Shown in pieces: positions 27,125-37,086 of a stretch of 64,000 nucleotides of DNA. Position numbers and translations under genes: made by a program. This DNA comes from Haemophilus parainfluenzae. Lineage in GTDB: Bacteria > Pseudomonadota > Gammaproteobacteria > Enterobacterales > Pasteurellaceae. The stretch's first letter is position 1; the number at the start of each line of letters is the position of its first letter. Where the stretch lies: the NCBI RefSeq assembly GCF_900638025.1, contig NZ_LR134481.1:1-64000 (forward strand), read 5' to 3'. The notes beneath the pieces were generated by a model. It was not told the origin of the DNA. It did not search any database and saw only the letters and a list, made by a program, of their open reading frames with translations.

Positions 27125-29029
27125 ATGCTTCCCGAACTCGGATTTCTCTCATTACTCTTTGCCACCACCGCGGCGCTCTTACTTTCTATCGTGCCGCAAA
27201 TTGGTATTTGGCGAAATAAACCCTCTCTCACCAACACGGCTTGGGGATTAAGTTATTGCTTCGGTATTTTTACGAGCGTTTCAATCGGTATTCTTGCCTA
27301 CTCTTTCGCAACAGATGATTTCACTTTGGAATACGTGGCAGCTCACTCCAATTCTCAACTACCGACATTTTTCAAAGTTGCCGCCACTTGGGGCGGACAT
27401 GAAGGCTCCATTTTATTTTGGCTTTTTACATTAAGTCTTTGGTTAGTGGCTTTTGCCTTTTTCTCTCGCAAAAATGACCGCACTTTTTCTGCACAAACCC
27501 TTTCTTTACTTGGCTTAATTTGTCTTGGGTTTGCTATTTTTATTTTGTTCTACTCCAATCCATTTGGACGTGCGTTTCCTGCCCCTTCGGAAGGACGAGA
27601 TCTCAATCCAATGCTGCAAGATATTGGCTTAATTTTCCATCCACCACTGTTATATGTGGGTTATGTGGGCTTTGCTGTTAACTTTGCCATGTCAATTTCA
27701 GCCTTAATTTTTAATCGCTCTGCACAAGCGATCGCACGTGCGATGCGAGCTTGGGTGCTTGTTTCTTGGTTATTCTTAACCTTAGGGATCGTTCTCGGTG
27801 CCTGGTGGGCATATTACGAATTAGGCTGGGGCGGTTGGTGGTTCTGGGACCCAGTAGAAAACGCCTCACTTATGCCATGGTTATTGGGACTCGCACTGCT
27901 ACACAGCTTGATGGTGACGGAAAAACAAGGTATGTTTAGCTACTGGACAATACTCTTTTCCCTGCTCGCTTTTGCATTCAGTGTATTAGGCACATTTATT
28001 GTCCGTTCAGGTGCATTAACCTCTGTTCATGCTTTTGCTTTAGATAGCTCCCGTGGTTATGTGCTATTACTGATTTTCTTTTTATTGACTGTCGGCTCGC
28101 TCAGTTTATTTGCCCTACGCACAAATACCAATGAAAGTGCGGTCAAATTCCCGCTCATTTCTAAAACCGGAGCTATTTTAGGCTTAAACATCGTATTAAC
28201 CGTGGCCACCGTCAGTACCTTCTTAGGCACTTTCTATCCAATGCTATTCCAAGCCATGAGTTGGGGAAGCATTTCCGTGGGTGCGCCTTACTTTAATAGC
28301 ATTTTCTTGCCATTGCTCACTTTAGTGCTTTTTGCGATGGCGGCGACACTTTGCTTAAGCTGGTTTAAATCTGATAAAAAACGCTTTTTTAAACGCTTGT
28401 TATTACTTATTCCTGCTGCAATGATTGCTTATGGCATGATTTGGAATACGCTACAAAATGACAACGCATTACGCTTTCATTTCTTCGCTTATGTATTACT
28501 CACCCTTGCTATTTGGGTATTATTCGTCACCTTATGGCAAAATTGGGCAAAAGTAAGACTTGCCTATTTCGGGATGATTCTCGCACACTGTGGCGTGGCG
28601 ATTGCCACAATGGGTGCCGTGATGAGTAGTTACTTTGGCAGTGAGTTAGGTGTTAGACTTGCGCCACAACAAAGCCAACAATTAGGCCAATTTGAATTCC
28701 ACTACGATCGTTTTTCCAATGAAATAGGTCCAAACTTTACCGCCGAAGTCGCTTTCTTTAGCGTGTCAAAACAAGGCAAACCTTACGCTGAAATTTTACC
28801 GGAGCGCCGTTATTATGATGTTCGCACCATGACCATGAGTGAAGTGGGCTTAGATGCAGGCTTTTGGGGCGATTTATATATCGTTATGGGCGATAACTTA
28901 GGTAAAGGTGAATTCACATTCCGCTTACATTACAAACCACTTATTCGCTGGTTATGGCTCGGAGGCATTTTAATGGCACTTGGCGCATTATGTTCAGCCA
29001 TCAATTTGAAGAGAAAACGTGATGAATAA
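27125..29029 (+). CDS. nrfE: Haem lyase subunit NrfE (CcmF family)
   Basis: NrfE is the CcmF-like membrane subunit of the haem lyase that attaches haem to the special CWTCK site of NrfA. The 634-residue polytopic protein carries the tryptophan-rich WWD motif region [20 protein letters not shown] and conserved histidines typical of CcmF. A general CcmF role cannot be excluded by sequence alone, but the position after nrfABCD favours NrfE. It overlaps the next gene by 8 bases (ATGAATAA). Two uptake cores lie inside it. Confidence 0.88.
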   Translation: MLPELGFLSLLFATTAALLLSIVPQIGIWRNKPSLTNTAWGLSYCFGIFTSVSIGILAYSFATDDFTLEYVAAHSNSQLPTFFKVAATWGGHEGSILFWLFTLSLWLVAFAFFSRKNDRTFSAQTLSLLGLICLGFAIFILFYSNPFGRAFPAPSEGRDLNPMLQDIGLIFHPPLLYVGYVGFAVNFAMSISALIFNRSAQAIARAMRAWVLVSWLFLTLGIVLGAWWAYYELGWGGWWFWDPVENASLMPWLLGLALLHSLMVTEKQGMFSYWTILFSLLAFAFSVLGTFIVRSGALTSVHAFALDSSRGYVLLLIFFLLTVGSLSLFALRTNTNESAVKFPLISKTGAILGLNIVLTVATVSTFLGTFYPMLFQAMSWGSISVGAPYFNSIFLPLLTLVLFAMAATLCLSWFKSDKKRFFKRLLLLIPAAMIAYGMIWNTLQNDNALRFHFFAYVLLTLAIWVLFVTLWQNWAKVRLAYFGMILAHCGVAIATMGAVMSSYFGSELGVRLAPQQSQQLGQFEFHYDRFSNEIGPNFTAEVAFFSVSKQGKPYAEILPERRYYDVRTMTMSEVGLDAGFWGDLYIVMGDNLGKGEFTFRLHYKPLIRWLWLGGILMALGALCSAINLKRKRDE

Positions 29030-29552
29030 AAAGTTTATTTTGTTTTTACCGCTGATTTTGTTATTGAGTATTTGCTTACTGCTTTTTGTTGGCTTACACA
29101 AAGATCCAAAACAAATTGCTTCTGCACTCATTGATAAGCCTGTGCCAGAATTCTATCAAGCGAATTTGCTTGAACCGAGTCAAATTGTCAGCCCAAGAGA
29201 TTTCCCAAAGAAACCTTTTCTGCTTAATGTGTGGGGAAGTTGGTGTGGCTATTGCCAACAGGAACACCCTCTTTTGATGGAAATTTCAAAAGAAGTGCCC
29301 ATTGTGGGCATCGATTATCGTGACAAACCTCAAAATGGCATTGCGATGCTAGAGCGCATGGGCAATCCATTTATACTCACTATTGACGATAGCCGTGGTG
29401 AATTTGCGATGCAATTGGGCGTAGATGGTGCGCCAGAAACCTATGTTGTCGATGAACACGGCATGATCCGTTATCGTCATTCTGGCTATATGGATCGCGA
29501 AACATGGCTCACTGAGATCAAACCAAAACTTGATGGATTAACTAAAAAGTAA
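29022..29552 (+). CDS. dsbE: DsbE/CcmG-like periplasmic thioredoxin
   Basis: This 176-residue membrane-anchored thioredoxin keeps apocytochrome cysteines reduced for haem attachment. It has an N-terminal membrane segment (about residues 5-25) and the active site WGSWCGYC in a CcmG-like context, with the cis-Pro region [13 protein letters not shown] three bases upstream is in frame, but the ATG at 29022 is preferred. It is embedded between nrfE and nrfFG. Confidence 0.9.
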   Translation: MNKKFILFLPLILLLSICLLLFVGLHKDPKQIASALIDKPVPEFYQANLLEPSQIVSPRDFPKKPFLLNVWGSWCGYCQQEHPLLMEISKEVPIVGIDYRDKPQNGIAMLERMGNPFILTIDDSRGEFAMQLGVDGAPETYVVDEHGMIRYRHSGYMDRETWLTEIKPKLDGLTKK

Positions 29553-29553
29553 A

Positions 29554-30609
29554 ATGAAAAAATTAACCCGATTTCTGACCGCACTTTTACTGACGTTTGC
29601 CCTTTTTGCTCATGCAGAAATGGTCGACACCTATGCGTTTAAAAACCAAGCCGATCGCACTCGAGCTGTTGAACTGGCAAAATCCTTACGTTGCCCACAA
29701 TGTCAGAATCAAAACTTAGTTGAGTCCAATTCACCGATTGCTTATGACTTACGTATTGAAGTCTATAAAATGGTAGATGAAGGAAAAACCAATCAGCAAA
29801 TTATCGACACGATGACAGCTCGTTTCGGTAATTTCGTGAACTATAAGCCACCTTTCCAGTGGAATACGGCACTACTCTGGCTATTGCCTATTTTGTTATT
29901 AATTGGTGCGTTTGCGTTAATTTTATTTTCTACTAAAAAATCAGAAGGCGAGCCAAAACAACTCGCAAATCAACCTCATACTGCCCCTAAAGAAGAAAAA
30001 AGTGCGGTCAAATTTGAAACTAAATCCGCGATTTGGGTCTTTGCAATCTTATTGATTCTTCCTTTAAGTTATTACTTCTCCCTTGAGCGTTTTGAGCGTG
30101 TTCAACAAGGCGAAAAAGAGATGCTTGAGCTTGCCAACAAAAAAGCAGATACATCAATGGTGCATCAAAAAGAAGATATGGTGCTCAAAATTCAAAATAA
30201 AATTCGAGAAGATGTGAATAATCCTGAGCTTTGGGCTCAGCTAGGTGATGCCTATATGCAAAATGATGAATTTGATCATGCGCTCATCGCCTATAGTAAT
30301 GCAGAAAAAATCTCTGGGACAACACCCGCTATTTTAGGCCTAAAAGCGACTGCACTTTATTATCAAGCAGGTCAAAATATCACACCACAAATCCAACAAA
30401 TAATGGATGAAGCCTTAAAACAGGATAAAAATGAAATTTCAGTTCTCACGTTATTAGCGACTGAGACCTTTAAAAATCATCAACCCGAACAATCCAAAGC
30501 CTATTGGCAGCAATTATTAGATTCAGGTAATGCTGCCGTGGATCGCCGTACTGTCATCCAACGAATCAAAATGATAGACTATTTTGAAAAAGGGCAAGTA
30601 TCACAATAA
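29554..30609 (+). CDS. nrfF: Fused NrfF-NrfG (CcmH family) haem lyase subunit
   Basis: The 351-residue product combines two proteins that are separate in E. coli. Residues about 1-125 are NrfF/CcmH, with a signal peptide, the redox motif LRCPQCQNQ and a membrane span. Residues about 155-350 are NrfG-like, with a second membrane span and TPR repeats (WAQLGDAYMQNDEFDHALIAY). Together they present apocytochrome to NrfE. Uptake cores lie at 29578-29586 in the signal peptide region and at 30000-30008 in the linker. Confidence 0.9.
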   Translation: MKKLTRFLTALLLTFALFAHAEMVDTYAFKNQADRTRAVELAKSLRCPQCQNQNLVESNSPIAYDLRIEVYKMVDEGKTNQQIIDTMTARFGNFVNYKPPFQWNTALLWLLPILLLIGAFALILFSTKKSEGEPKQLANQPHTAPKEEKSAVKFETKSAIWVFAILLILPLSYYFSLERFERVQQGEKEMLELANKKADTSMVHQKEDMVLKIQNKIREDVNNPELWAQLGDAYMQNDEFDHALIAYSNAEKISGTTPAILGLKATALYYQAGQNITPQIQQIMDEALKQDKNEISVLTLLATETFKNHQPEQSKAYWQQLLDSGNAAVDRRTVIQRIKMIDYFEKGQVSQ

Positions 30610-30612
30610 ATT

Positions 30613-31815
30613 ATGAGTCGCTATTCAGAAAATATTATTATTGGCGCCGGTGCTGCCGGCTTATTTTGTGCCGCACAGTTAGGCAAACTTGGCAAACAAG
30701 TCACCATTTTTGATAACGGTAAAAAAATTGGTCGAAAAATTTTAATGTCTGGCGGTGGATTCTGTAATTTCACCAATATGGAAATCAACTCTGGCCGTTA
30801 TATCAGCCAAAACAAACACTTCGTCAAATCTGCCTTAAAACGTTATACACAATGGGATTTTATTGCTTTAGTCGCTGAGTACAATATTCCTTACCACGAA
30901 AAAGAATTAGGTCAGTTATTTTGTGATAACGGTTCAGAAGACATTGTGAAGATGCTCGGAACGGAATGTGACAAATATGGTGTTAGCATTCAACTACGCA
31001 GCGAAGTGAGCGATGTTGAAGCGGTTGAAAACAACCCTAAAGTGCGGTTTAAATTAAAGGTAAATGCAGTTGAATGGCAATGTCAGAATTTGATTATCGC
31101 CACGGGCGGGCTCTCTATGCCTGGATTGGGTGCTTCGCCTTTTGGTTATCAAATTGCAGAACAATTTGGGTTAAATGTGATTCCTCCGCGTGCAAGCCTT
31201 GTGCCATTCACATGGCGAGAAAGTGACAAATTCTACTCGGCACTCTCTGGCGTTTCATTAGATGTGGCTGCAACGAATCAGCACAAAACCTTTACTCATC
31301 AAATGCTATTCACCCATCGCGGTTTATCGGGTCCTGCTATTTTACAAATATCCAATTATTGGCAACCTGGTGAAAGCATTCATTTAGATTTATTGCCTTA
31401 TAACAATATTCGCCATCACCTAGATGAGATGCGTCAATCTTCGCCAAAATTGCAGTTAAAAACCGTATTAAGTCGCTTATTACCGAAAAAATTAGTCGAG
31501 CTTTGGTTAGAACAAGGCATGATTCAAGATGAAGTGATTGCGAACTTAAGTAAAGTGCGGTTAGAAAATCTAGAGAATTTAATCCACAATTGGCAATTTA
31601 TTCCTAATGGCACTGAAGGCTACCGAACGGCTGAAGTCACAATGGGTGGTGTTGATACTCATGAAATCTCATCTAAAACCATGGAGGCGACAAAGACTAA
31701 AGGTCTCTATTTTATCGGTGAAGTATTAGATGTTGTCGGCTGGTTAGGTGGCTACAACTTCCAATGGGCATGGAGTTCGGCTGCTGTTTGTGCGATGGGA
31801 ATTGCTGAAAGTTAA
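30613..31815 (+). CDS. FAD-dependent oxidoreductase of the HI0933/BaiN/YhiN family
   Basis: This 400-residue flavoprotein has an N-terminal Rossmann FAD-binding motif GAGAAGLFCAAQLGKLGKQV (about residues 8-27), the family motif GRKILMSGGGFCNFTN and a C-terminal GEVLDVVGWLGGYNFQWAWSS. The physiological substrate of the family in gammaproteobacteria is unknown. It starts 3 bases after nrfFG and may share its transcript; in H. influenzae the same neighbours occur. Confidence 0.9.
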   Translation: MSRYSENIIIGAGAAGLFCAAQLGKLGKQVTIFDNGKKIGRKILMSGGGFCNFTNMEINSGRYISQNKHFVKSALKRYTQWDFIALVAEYNIPYHEKELGQLFCDNGSEDIVKMLGTECDKYGVSIQLRSEVSDVEAVENNPKVRFKLKVNAVEWQCQNLIIATGGLSMPGLGASPFGYQIAEQFGLNVIPPRASLVPFTWRESDKFYSALSGVSLDVAATNQHKTFTHQMLFTHRGLSGPAILQISNYWQPGESIHLDLLPYNNIRHHLDEMRQSSPKLQLKTVLSRLLPKKLVELWLEQGMIQDEVIANLSKVRLENLENLIHNWQFIPNGTEGYRTAEVTMGGVDTHEISSKTMEATKTKGLYFIGEVLDVVGWLGGYNFQWAWSSAAVCAMGIAES

Positions 31816-31837
31816 GCCCTCTCTACATTTAAAAGAC

Positions 31838-31868
31838 AAAAAGCCGATGTTTACGCATCAGCTTTTTT
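31838..31868 (+). terminator. Terminator between the flavoprotein gene and menH
   Basis: AAAGC-C-GATG pairs with CATC-A-GCTTT around a short loop (31840-31865), ending in TTTTTTG. It lies between convergent genes. Confidence 0.75.
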
Positions 31869-31880
31869 GTTGTTTAGGAC

Positions 31881-32624
31881 TTAAGGATTAGCGATTTTTA
31901 AAATGATATCTTCAATTTTTTTCGCAAAATATGTTGAATTTTCTAAATGAGCATTATGTCCTGCATGAGGGATAAGCGTTAAATCAAGTTGATTATCCTC
32001 TGCCATTTGACGAAACTTTTGATCTCGCTCACCGCAAAAATAGAAAAATGGCAGCAAACTTGACCGCACTTTCTCTCGAAAATCAGGCTGTTTGGCAAGG
32101 CTCGTTGCTAATAGCATCTTACCAATATTTGCCCCGCAATTCGCTTTTCGCTTTTCAATTAACGCCTTACGTTGCTGTGCATTTAAATGAGAAAACACAG
32201 GTTGCTGATACCAATCCTCGAGCACGGTTGCAGGCTTTTCATGGAAAAAACGCTCCGCCCACATTTTGTCATTAATTAAACGGCTTTGTTTCTCTTGCTC
32301 AGACTGCAAACCTAAATTCGCCCCTTCTAAAATCACTGCTTGTAAATTGCCTTTTTGCACTTGAGCATGTAGTGCATAATATTGTGCGATTCGCCCACCA
32401 AGTGAATAACCGATCAGGATATAAGGTTCATCTTTTATGAGATTTTGTATTTGGCTTTCAAGAAATTGAGCCGTTTGCTCAAAATCTTCAACCGCTACAG
32501 CTTTATTCTCTCCATGAAACGGTAAATCGAGAGAGAGACAACGAAAGTGCGGTAGATTTTCGATGACTTTTTGCCAGTCTGATTTTGTACCAAGTAAGCC
32601 GTGGAGGAAGATCAGATTCATCAT
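31881..32624 (-). CDS. menH: SHCHC synthase MenH (alpha/beta hydrolase)
   Basis: MenH eliminates pyruvate from the MenD product to give 2-succinyl-6-hydroxy-2,4-cyclohexadiene-1-carboxylate in menaquinone synthesis. The 247-residue alpha/beta hydrolase has the nucleophile elbow GYSLGGR near residue 94 and the catalytic His in PHAGHNAHLE near the C-terminus. Tandem ATGs (32624 and 32621) are possible starts. It follows menD after 45 bases containing a small hairpin. Confidence 0.92.
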   Translation of the reverse strand: MMNLIFLHGLLGTKSDWQKVIENLPHFRCLSLDLPFHGENKAVAVEDFEQTAQFLESQIQNLIKDEPYILIGYSLGGRIAQYYALHAQVQKGNLQAVILEGANLGLQSEQEKQSRLINDKMWAERFFHEKPATVLEDWYQQPVFSHLNAQQRKALIEKRKANCGANIGKMLLATSLAKQPDFREKVRSSLLPFFYFCGERDQKFRQMAEDNQLDLTLIPHAGHNAHLENSTYFAKKIEDIILKIANP

Positions 32625-32642
32625 AATGCCATATAAAGAAAT

Positions 32643-32662
32643 CCCCTCTAATTTAAGAGGGG
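32643..32662 (-). terminator. Hairpin between menD and menH
   Basis: CCCCTCT (32643-32649) pairs with AGAGGGG (32656-32662) around a 6-base loop. On the minus strand it is followed by ATTTCTTT, so it could attenuate transcription into menH. Confidence 0.5.
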
Positions 32663-32669
32663 AAATGAA

Positions 32670-34376
32670 TTATTCACCAACCACGGCATGGCTGATTTGT
32701 TCAATCAAGCGTTTATAAGTCTCGCTACCATCACTAGGATTCGTTTTGATTTCAATTAAGGTTGCGCGGCGACGTGTGTAAGCCTGTTTCAACACTGCAC
32801 TTAAATCCGCCCAGGTGTAAGGTAAGGCGTATTTCAAGCCAAACATATTCGCAATTTGTGAAAAATCACCATTATGTGGCAAGCGATAGAACTGCTCTTT
32901 AACCTCTTCATCAACCGGCAACATATCAAAGATCGCGCCACCATTATTATTGATCACAAAAATAATGGTTGGTTGAGTCACATTCTTAAATAATGCTAAA
33001 GAGTTCAAATCATAAAGCGCAGACGTATCGCCAATCATCGCCACTACAGGTTGATTCGAACCAATACCAATCCCCGCAGCGGTTGCTAATAAACCGTCAA
33101 TCCCGCTTGCACCACGATTGGTGAAAATTGGGTAACCTTCTGGTAGTTTCGTTAATGCATCAACCAAGCGCACAAAAAGGCTATTTCCTAAGAACAAAAT
33201 ACCGTTGTAAGGTAAAACACGCTCAATATGATGTGCTAATGAGGCTTCATTAAGATTGCCACCGACTTGTTGCTCGATAAAAGTTGCACAGAATTTTGAA
33301 AGTGCGAGAGGTTCGAGTAACCAAGGTTTTTGACGCAATGGCGGATGTGCACGCAACCAATGATGCGCTTTTGCATTAAAGCGAGTTTGGGTATGGTGAT
33401 GTGGATCAACTGCATTTTGGCTTTGCTCCACCACCCAAAATTCACCTTGGAATTCCGCTAAGAATTGGTTAATACGTTTACTGATAAAACGAGAACCCAA
33501 TTGGATTACAATATCTGCTTGAAGCAATTTTTGCTTCACGGTTTGATTTGCTAACCAAATATCTGCATAAGGGGTAAGTGGCTCTACGCCAGATTGAATA
33601 TCCGTCAGCAAAATCCAGCCCATGGTATTTGCCCACGAGTTAATTCCCATTGCTTGTTCTGGGGTTAATTGCCCTGCGACAATCACACCTCGTTTCGTAC
33701 GCCAGCTATCCCAATTCTCATGCATAAACACTTCTTGTTGTAGCGGTTGATGAGCAACCCAATTTTTAGGCTGACTTAACCAACGTTGAATTGGCATTAA
33801 CCACGGATGGTTGTCAATTTCTGGCTCTGGAGCATTATAAAGAGGCTCTGCAAAAGGTACATTGATATGAATAACGCCAGCTTGTTGTTTTTGTTTATAA
33901 CAAGCTTGTTCTAACGTAGAAATCAACCATTTCGCCGCATAATCTGTTTGAGGTTTTGGTAGATTTACGCTTGCTACGGGATAATCCGCAAACATATTCT
34001 GTTGTAAGATGGCTTGGTTAGCTCCACATTCCCATAATTCAGGTGGACGATCGGCGGTAAGAATAATTAAATTCACGCCAGTCTGACGAGCTTCAATAAC
34101 CGCAGGATATAAATTTGCACCAGCGGTACCTGATGTCACGATCACTGCAACAGGTGATTGTGTCGCTTTCGCAATTCCTAAAGCAAAAAAACCTAAACCA
34201 CGTTCATCAAAATGAGTATGGCACGTTACGCGAGAGTCTTTTTGTAAACGTACCGCCTCCAGTGTTAAAGGTGTTGAACGCGAACCTGGCGCAATACAAA
34301 AATGACTCACCCCTTGGCGGACTAACGTTTCTAAGATCACTTTTGACCAACAACGATTAAATACGCTTACAGACAT
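32670..34376 (-). CDS. menD: SEPHCHC synthase MenD
   Basis: MenD is a thiamine-diphosphate enzyme that joins isochorismate and 2-oxoglutarate, the first committed step of menaquinone synthesis. The 568-residue protein has the PYR-domain start HFCIAPGSRSTPL and the ThDP-binding GDTSALYDLNSL with downstream NNNGGAIFDMLP. It lies 5 bases after menF on the same strand. Confidence 0.96.
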   Translation of the reverse strand: MSVSVFNRCWSKVILETLVRQGVSHFCIAPGSRSTPLTLEAVRLQKDSRVTCHTHFDERGLGFFALGIAKATQSPVAVIVTSGTAGANLYPAVIEARQTGVNLIILTADRPPELWECGANQAILQQNMFADYPVASVNLPKPQTDYAAKWLISTLEQACYKQKQQAGVIHINVPFAEPLYNAPEPEIDNHPWLMPIQRWLSQPKNWVAHQPLQQEVFMHENWDSWRTKRGVIVAGQLTPEQAMGINSWANTMGWILLTDIQSGVEPLTPYADIWLANQTVKQKLLQADIVIQLGSRFISKRINQFLAEFQGEFWVVEQSQNAVDPHHHTQTRFNAKAHHWLRAHPPLRQKPWLLEPLALSKFCATFIEQQVGGNLNEASLAHHIERVLPYNGILFLGNSLFVRLVDALTKLPEGYPIFTNRGASGIDGLLATAAGIGIGSNQPVVAMIGDTSALYDLNSLALFKNVTQPTIIFVINNNGGAIFDMLPVDEEVKEQFYRLPHNGDFSQIANMFGLKYALPYTWADLSAVLKQAYTRRRATLIEIKTNPSDGSETYKRLIEQISHAVVGE

Positions 34377-34381
34377 TCCTC

Positions 34382-35668
34382 TTATTCTCCGTTATTTTCT
34401 GCGAACAGGGAAATAAGCCCTGCTGCTTTACGTTCAATTTCAAACCACTCTTCTAGCGGCTTTGAGCCATCAACAATTCCTGCTCCAGCAAATACACGCA
34501 CTTTATTTACTTCAATAAAAGCCGAACGAATAGTGACACAAAATTCCGAAAGATTTTGGCTCATCACGCCTAATGTTCCGGCATACCAACTACGATCAAA
34601 GGTTTCAATTTTAGCCAGTGCTTTCTTCGCTTGTTGTTGTGGTAAACCTAACACTGCTGCTGTTGGATGGATCGCTTTCAGCAAATCGGCATCCGTACAA
34701 AGTGCGGTCAATTTTGCTTGCATTTTTCGAATCAAATGCTGCACTTTTCGTAATGACTTTAATGCGACATCATCAATGGTAATTTGTTCCACTAAGTGAC
34801 TGATATTTTGTGAAATATCCTCAACCACTAGCCAATTTTCATTAAGATTTTTTTCATCATTGAGTAACCAATTCGCACTCTCATCATTTTCACGCAGATT
34901 ATCACTAACAGGTGCGGTACCCGCAAGGGCTTCCGTAAATAACAGACGATTATCTCGCGCAAATAAGCGTTCTGGCGTCGATCCTACAAAACAGTTTTGG
35001 GCGTTATCTGCCCATAGAAAATGGTAACAACCATTATTTTGGGCTTGGCTTGCAGCAAGAAAATCTTTTCCGTTTAACTTCCCTTGAAAATGAAACACCG
35101 TTTCATTTGCCAAGACCAGCTTGGTCAATTCCTCTTGATGAATGAGATTAAGTGCTTGATTTACCCAATTGCACCAAGTTTCCTGATTCGCTTTCTGTGC
35201 AACGTTTTCAATCTTCAATTGATATTGATTAAGTGGTAAAAGAGCCGCCATTTTCTCAAATGTATCTAAAATCGCTTTTGCCGCATCAAACTTGTCTGTT
35301 TCAACAAACACAGAAATTATTGTTTCAGCATTTTGTTGTTCAATTAAAATTTGAGGCAAAATAAACAAGCTTTCACCTTGAAACTGTACCCCGCCCACTA
35401 ACGGAAGATTATTTTCTTGGATAAATTGCTGCGCCAAATTTACATTAACAAATGACCGCACTTGACCCACAGCAGCTATAGTTTTAGCTTCATCACGAAA
35501 AGATAAATAAAATTGCGGATAAATCGTCTGCCTTTTTATCCACGCGAGAAGATCTACGCTAGATGTTATCTTCGTCTGAAGATGTGCAATGCATGGTTGC
35601 CGATGAGTTGTTTTCAAGGCTTCAAATTGATAAATTAGTGCAGATTTGGCTTGTGCTAAAGTGAGCAT
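34382..35668 (-). CDS. menF: Isochorismate synthase MenF
   Basis: MenF converts chorismate to isochorismate for menaquinone. The 428-residue protein shows the chorismate-binding fold with GSTPERLFARDNRLLFTEAL, HPTAAVLGLPQQ and RSWYAGTLGVM near the C-terminus, and the final FAGAGIVDGSKPLEEW. The frame extends 20 codons further upstream to an ATG at 35728 that lies across an uptake core; the ATG at 35668 (MLTLAQAK) matches the usual length better, although no clear ribosome binding site is seen for either. Confidence 0.9.
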   Translation of the reverse strand: MLTLAQAKSALIYQFEALKTTHRQPCIAHLQTKITSSVDLLAWIKRQTIYPQFYLSFRDEAKTIAAVGQVRSFVNVNLAQQFIQENNLPLVGGVQFQGESLFILPQILIEQQNAETIISVFVETDKFDAAKAILDTFEKMAALLPLNQYQLKIENVAQKANQETWCNWVNQALNLIHQEELTKLVLANETVFHFQGKLNGKDFLAASQAQNNGCYHFLWADNAQNCFVGSTPERLFARDNRLLFTEALAGTAPVSDNLRENDESANWLLNDEKNLNENWLVVEDISQNISHLVEQITIDDVALKSLRKVQHLIRKMQAKLTALCTDADLLKAIHPTAAVLGLPQQQAKKALAKIETFDRSWYAGTLGVMSQNLSEFCVTIRSAFIEVNKVRVFAGAGIVDGSKPLEEWFEIERKAAGLISLFAENNGE

Positions 35669-35821
35669 CGTAAAATGATAAAATACATAAAAATTGCCCC
35701 ATATTCTACCGCACTTTGATACATTCAAAAAATTTTTTTATTAAATCTTTTCAAGATAAGAATTTAAGCGTAAATTAGACGTCATTTTGAATGAAAAGCT
35801 AATTATCATAGGATGTTACTA

Positions 35822-37036
35822 ATGCGATTATTTCCAAAATCAGACAAATTAGAACACGTTTGCTACGATATTCGTGGACCGGTTCACAAAGAAGCATTAC
35901 GCTTAGAAGAAGAAGGCAACAAAATATTAAAGCTTAATATCGGCAACCCTGCCCCATTTGGTTTTGAAGCACCTGATGAAATTTTAGTTGATGTGATCCG
36001 CAACCTACCATCTGCACAAGGTTATTGCGATTCCAAAGGTTTGTATTCTGCACGTAAAGCTATCGTGCAATACTATCAATCTAAAGGTATTCATGATGCG
36101 ACCGTAAACGATGTATACATCGGGAATGGTGTATCTGAATTAATTACCATGTCCATGCAAGCACTTCTCAATGATGGCGATGAGGTATTAGTCCCAATGC
36201 CAGATTATCCATTATGGACAGCGGCTGTCACTTTAGCGGGTGGAAAAGCGATACATTATTTATGTGATGAAGAAGCGGGCTGGTTCCCTGCTATTGATGA
36301 TATTCGTGCGAAAGTCAATGCCAAAACGAAAGCTATCGTGGTAATCAATCCGAATAACCCGACTGGTGCAGTTTATAGCAAAGAGTTACTCGAAGAAATT
36401 ATCCAAGTGGCACGTGAAAATAATCTCATTATTTTTGCAGATGAAATTTATGACAAGATTCTCTACGATGGTGCAATTCATCATCATATCGCAGCTCTTG
36501 CACCAGACGTATTAACCATTACATTCAATGGATTATCAAAAGCTTATCGTGTTGCAGGTTTCCGTCAAGGTTGGATGATTTTAAATGGTCCAAAACAACA
36601 CGCAAAAGGCTATATTGAAGGCTTAGATATGCTGGCGTCGATGCGTTTATGTGCCAACGTACCAATGCAGCACGCCATTCAAACCGCATTAGGCGGCTAT
36701 CAAAGCATTAATGAGTTTATTCAACCTGGCGGTCGTTTACTTGAACAACGTAATAAAGCCTACGAATTACTGACTCAAATCCCGGGTATTAGCTGTGTAA
36801 AACCAATGGGGGCAATGTATATGTTCCCGAAACTCGACATCCAAAAATTCAATATTCATAGTGATGAAAAATTTGTACTCGATTTACTACGTAAAGAGAA
36901 AGTGCTTCTCGTACATGGTAAAGGGTTTAACTGGCACTCACCAGATCACTTCCGTGTTGTAACGCTCCCTTATGCAGGTCAATTAGAGGAAGCCATTGGT
37001 AAATTAGCACGCTTCTTAGAAACTTATCATCAATAA
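35822..37036 (+). CDS. alaA: Alanine transaminase AlaA
   Basis: AlaA is a class I/II PLP aminotransferase that forms alanine from pyruvate and glutamate. The 404-residue protein has NPNNPTGAVY, DEIYDKILYDG and the PLP-lysine motif NGLSKAYRVAGFRQGW. The ATG at 35822 has AGGA upstream; an in-frame ATG at 35813 overlaps that site and is less likely. It is divergent from menF. Confidence 0.94.
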   Translation: MRLFPKSDKLEHVCYDIRGPVHKEALRLEEEGNKILKLNIGNPAPFGFEAPDEILVDVIRNLPSAQGYCDSKGLYSARKAIVQYYQSKGIHDATVNDVYIGNGVSELITMSMQALLNDGDEVLVPMPDYPLWTAAVTLAGGKAIHYLCDEEAGWFPAIDDIRAKVNAKTKAIVVINPNNPTGAVYSKELLEEIIQVARENNLIIFADEIYDKILYDGAIHHHIAALAPDVLTITFNGLSKAYRVAGFRQGWMILNGPKQHAKGYIEGLDMLASMRLCANVPMQHAIQTALGGYQSINEFIQPGGRLLEQRNKAYELLTQIPGISCVKPMGAMYMFPKLDIQKFNIHSDEKFVLDLLRKEKVLLVHGKGFNWHSPDHFRVVTLPYAGQLEEAIGKLARFLETYHQ

Positions 37037-37072
37037 TAAAAAAGAGTGGTTAATTAACCGCTCTTTTTTTAT
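37036..37072. terminator. Terminator between alaA and ynbB
   Basis: AAAGAGTGGTT pairs with AACCGCTCTTT (one mismatch) around AATT, within 37040-37067, followed by a T tract on the plus strand and preceded by an A tract, so it suits both convergent genes. Confidence 0.85.
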
Positions 37073-37086
37073 TTTATGATTTATGA

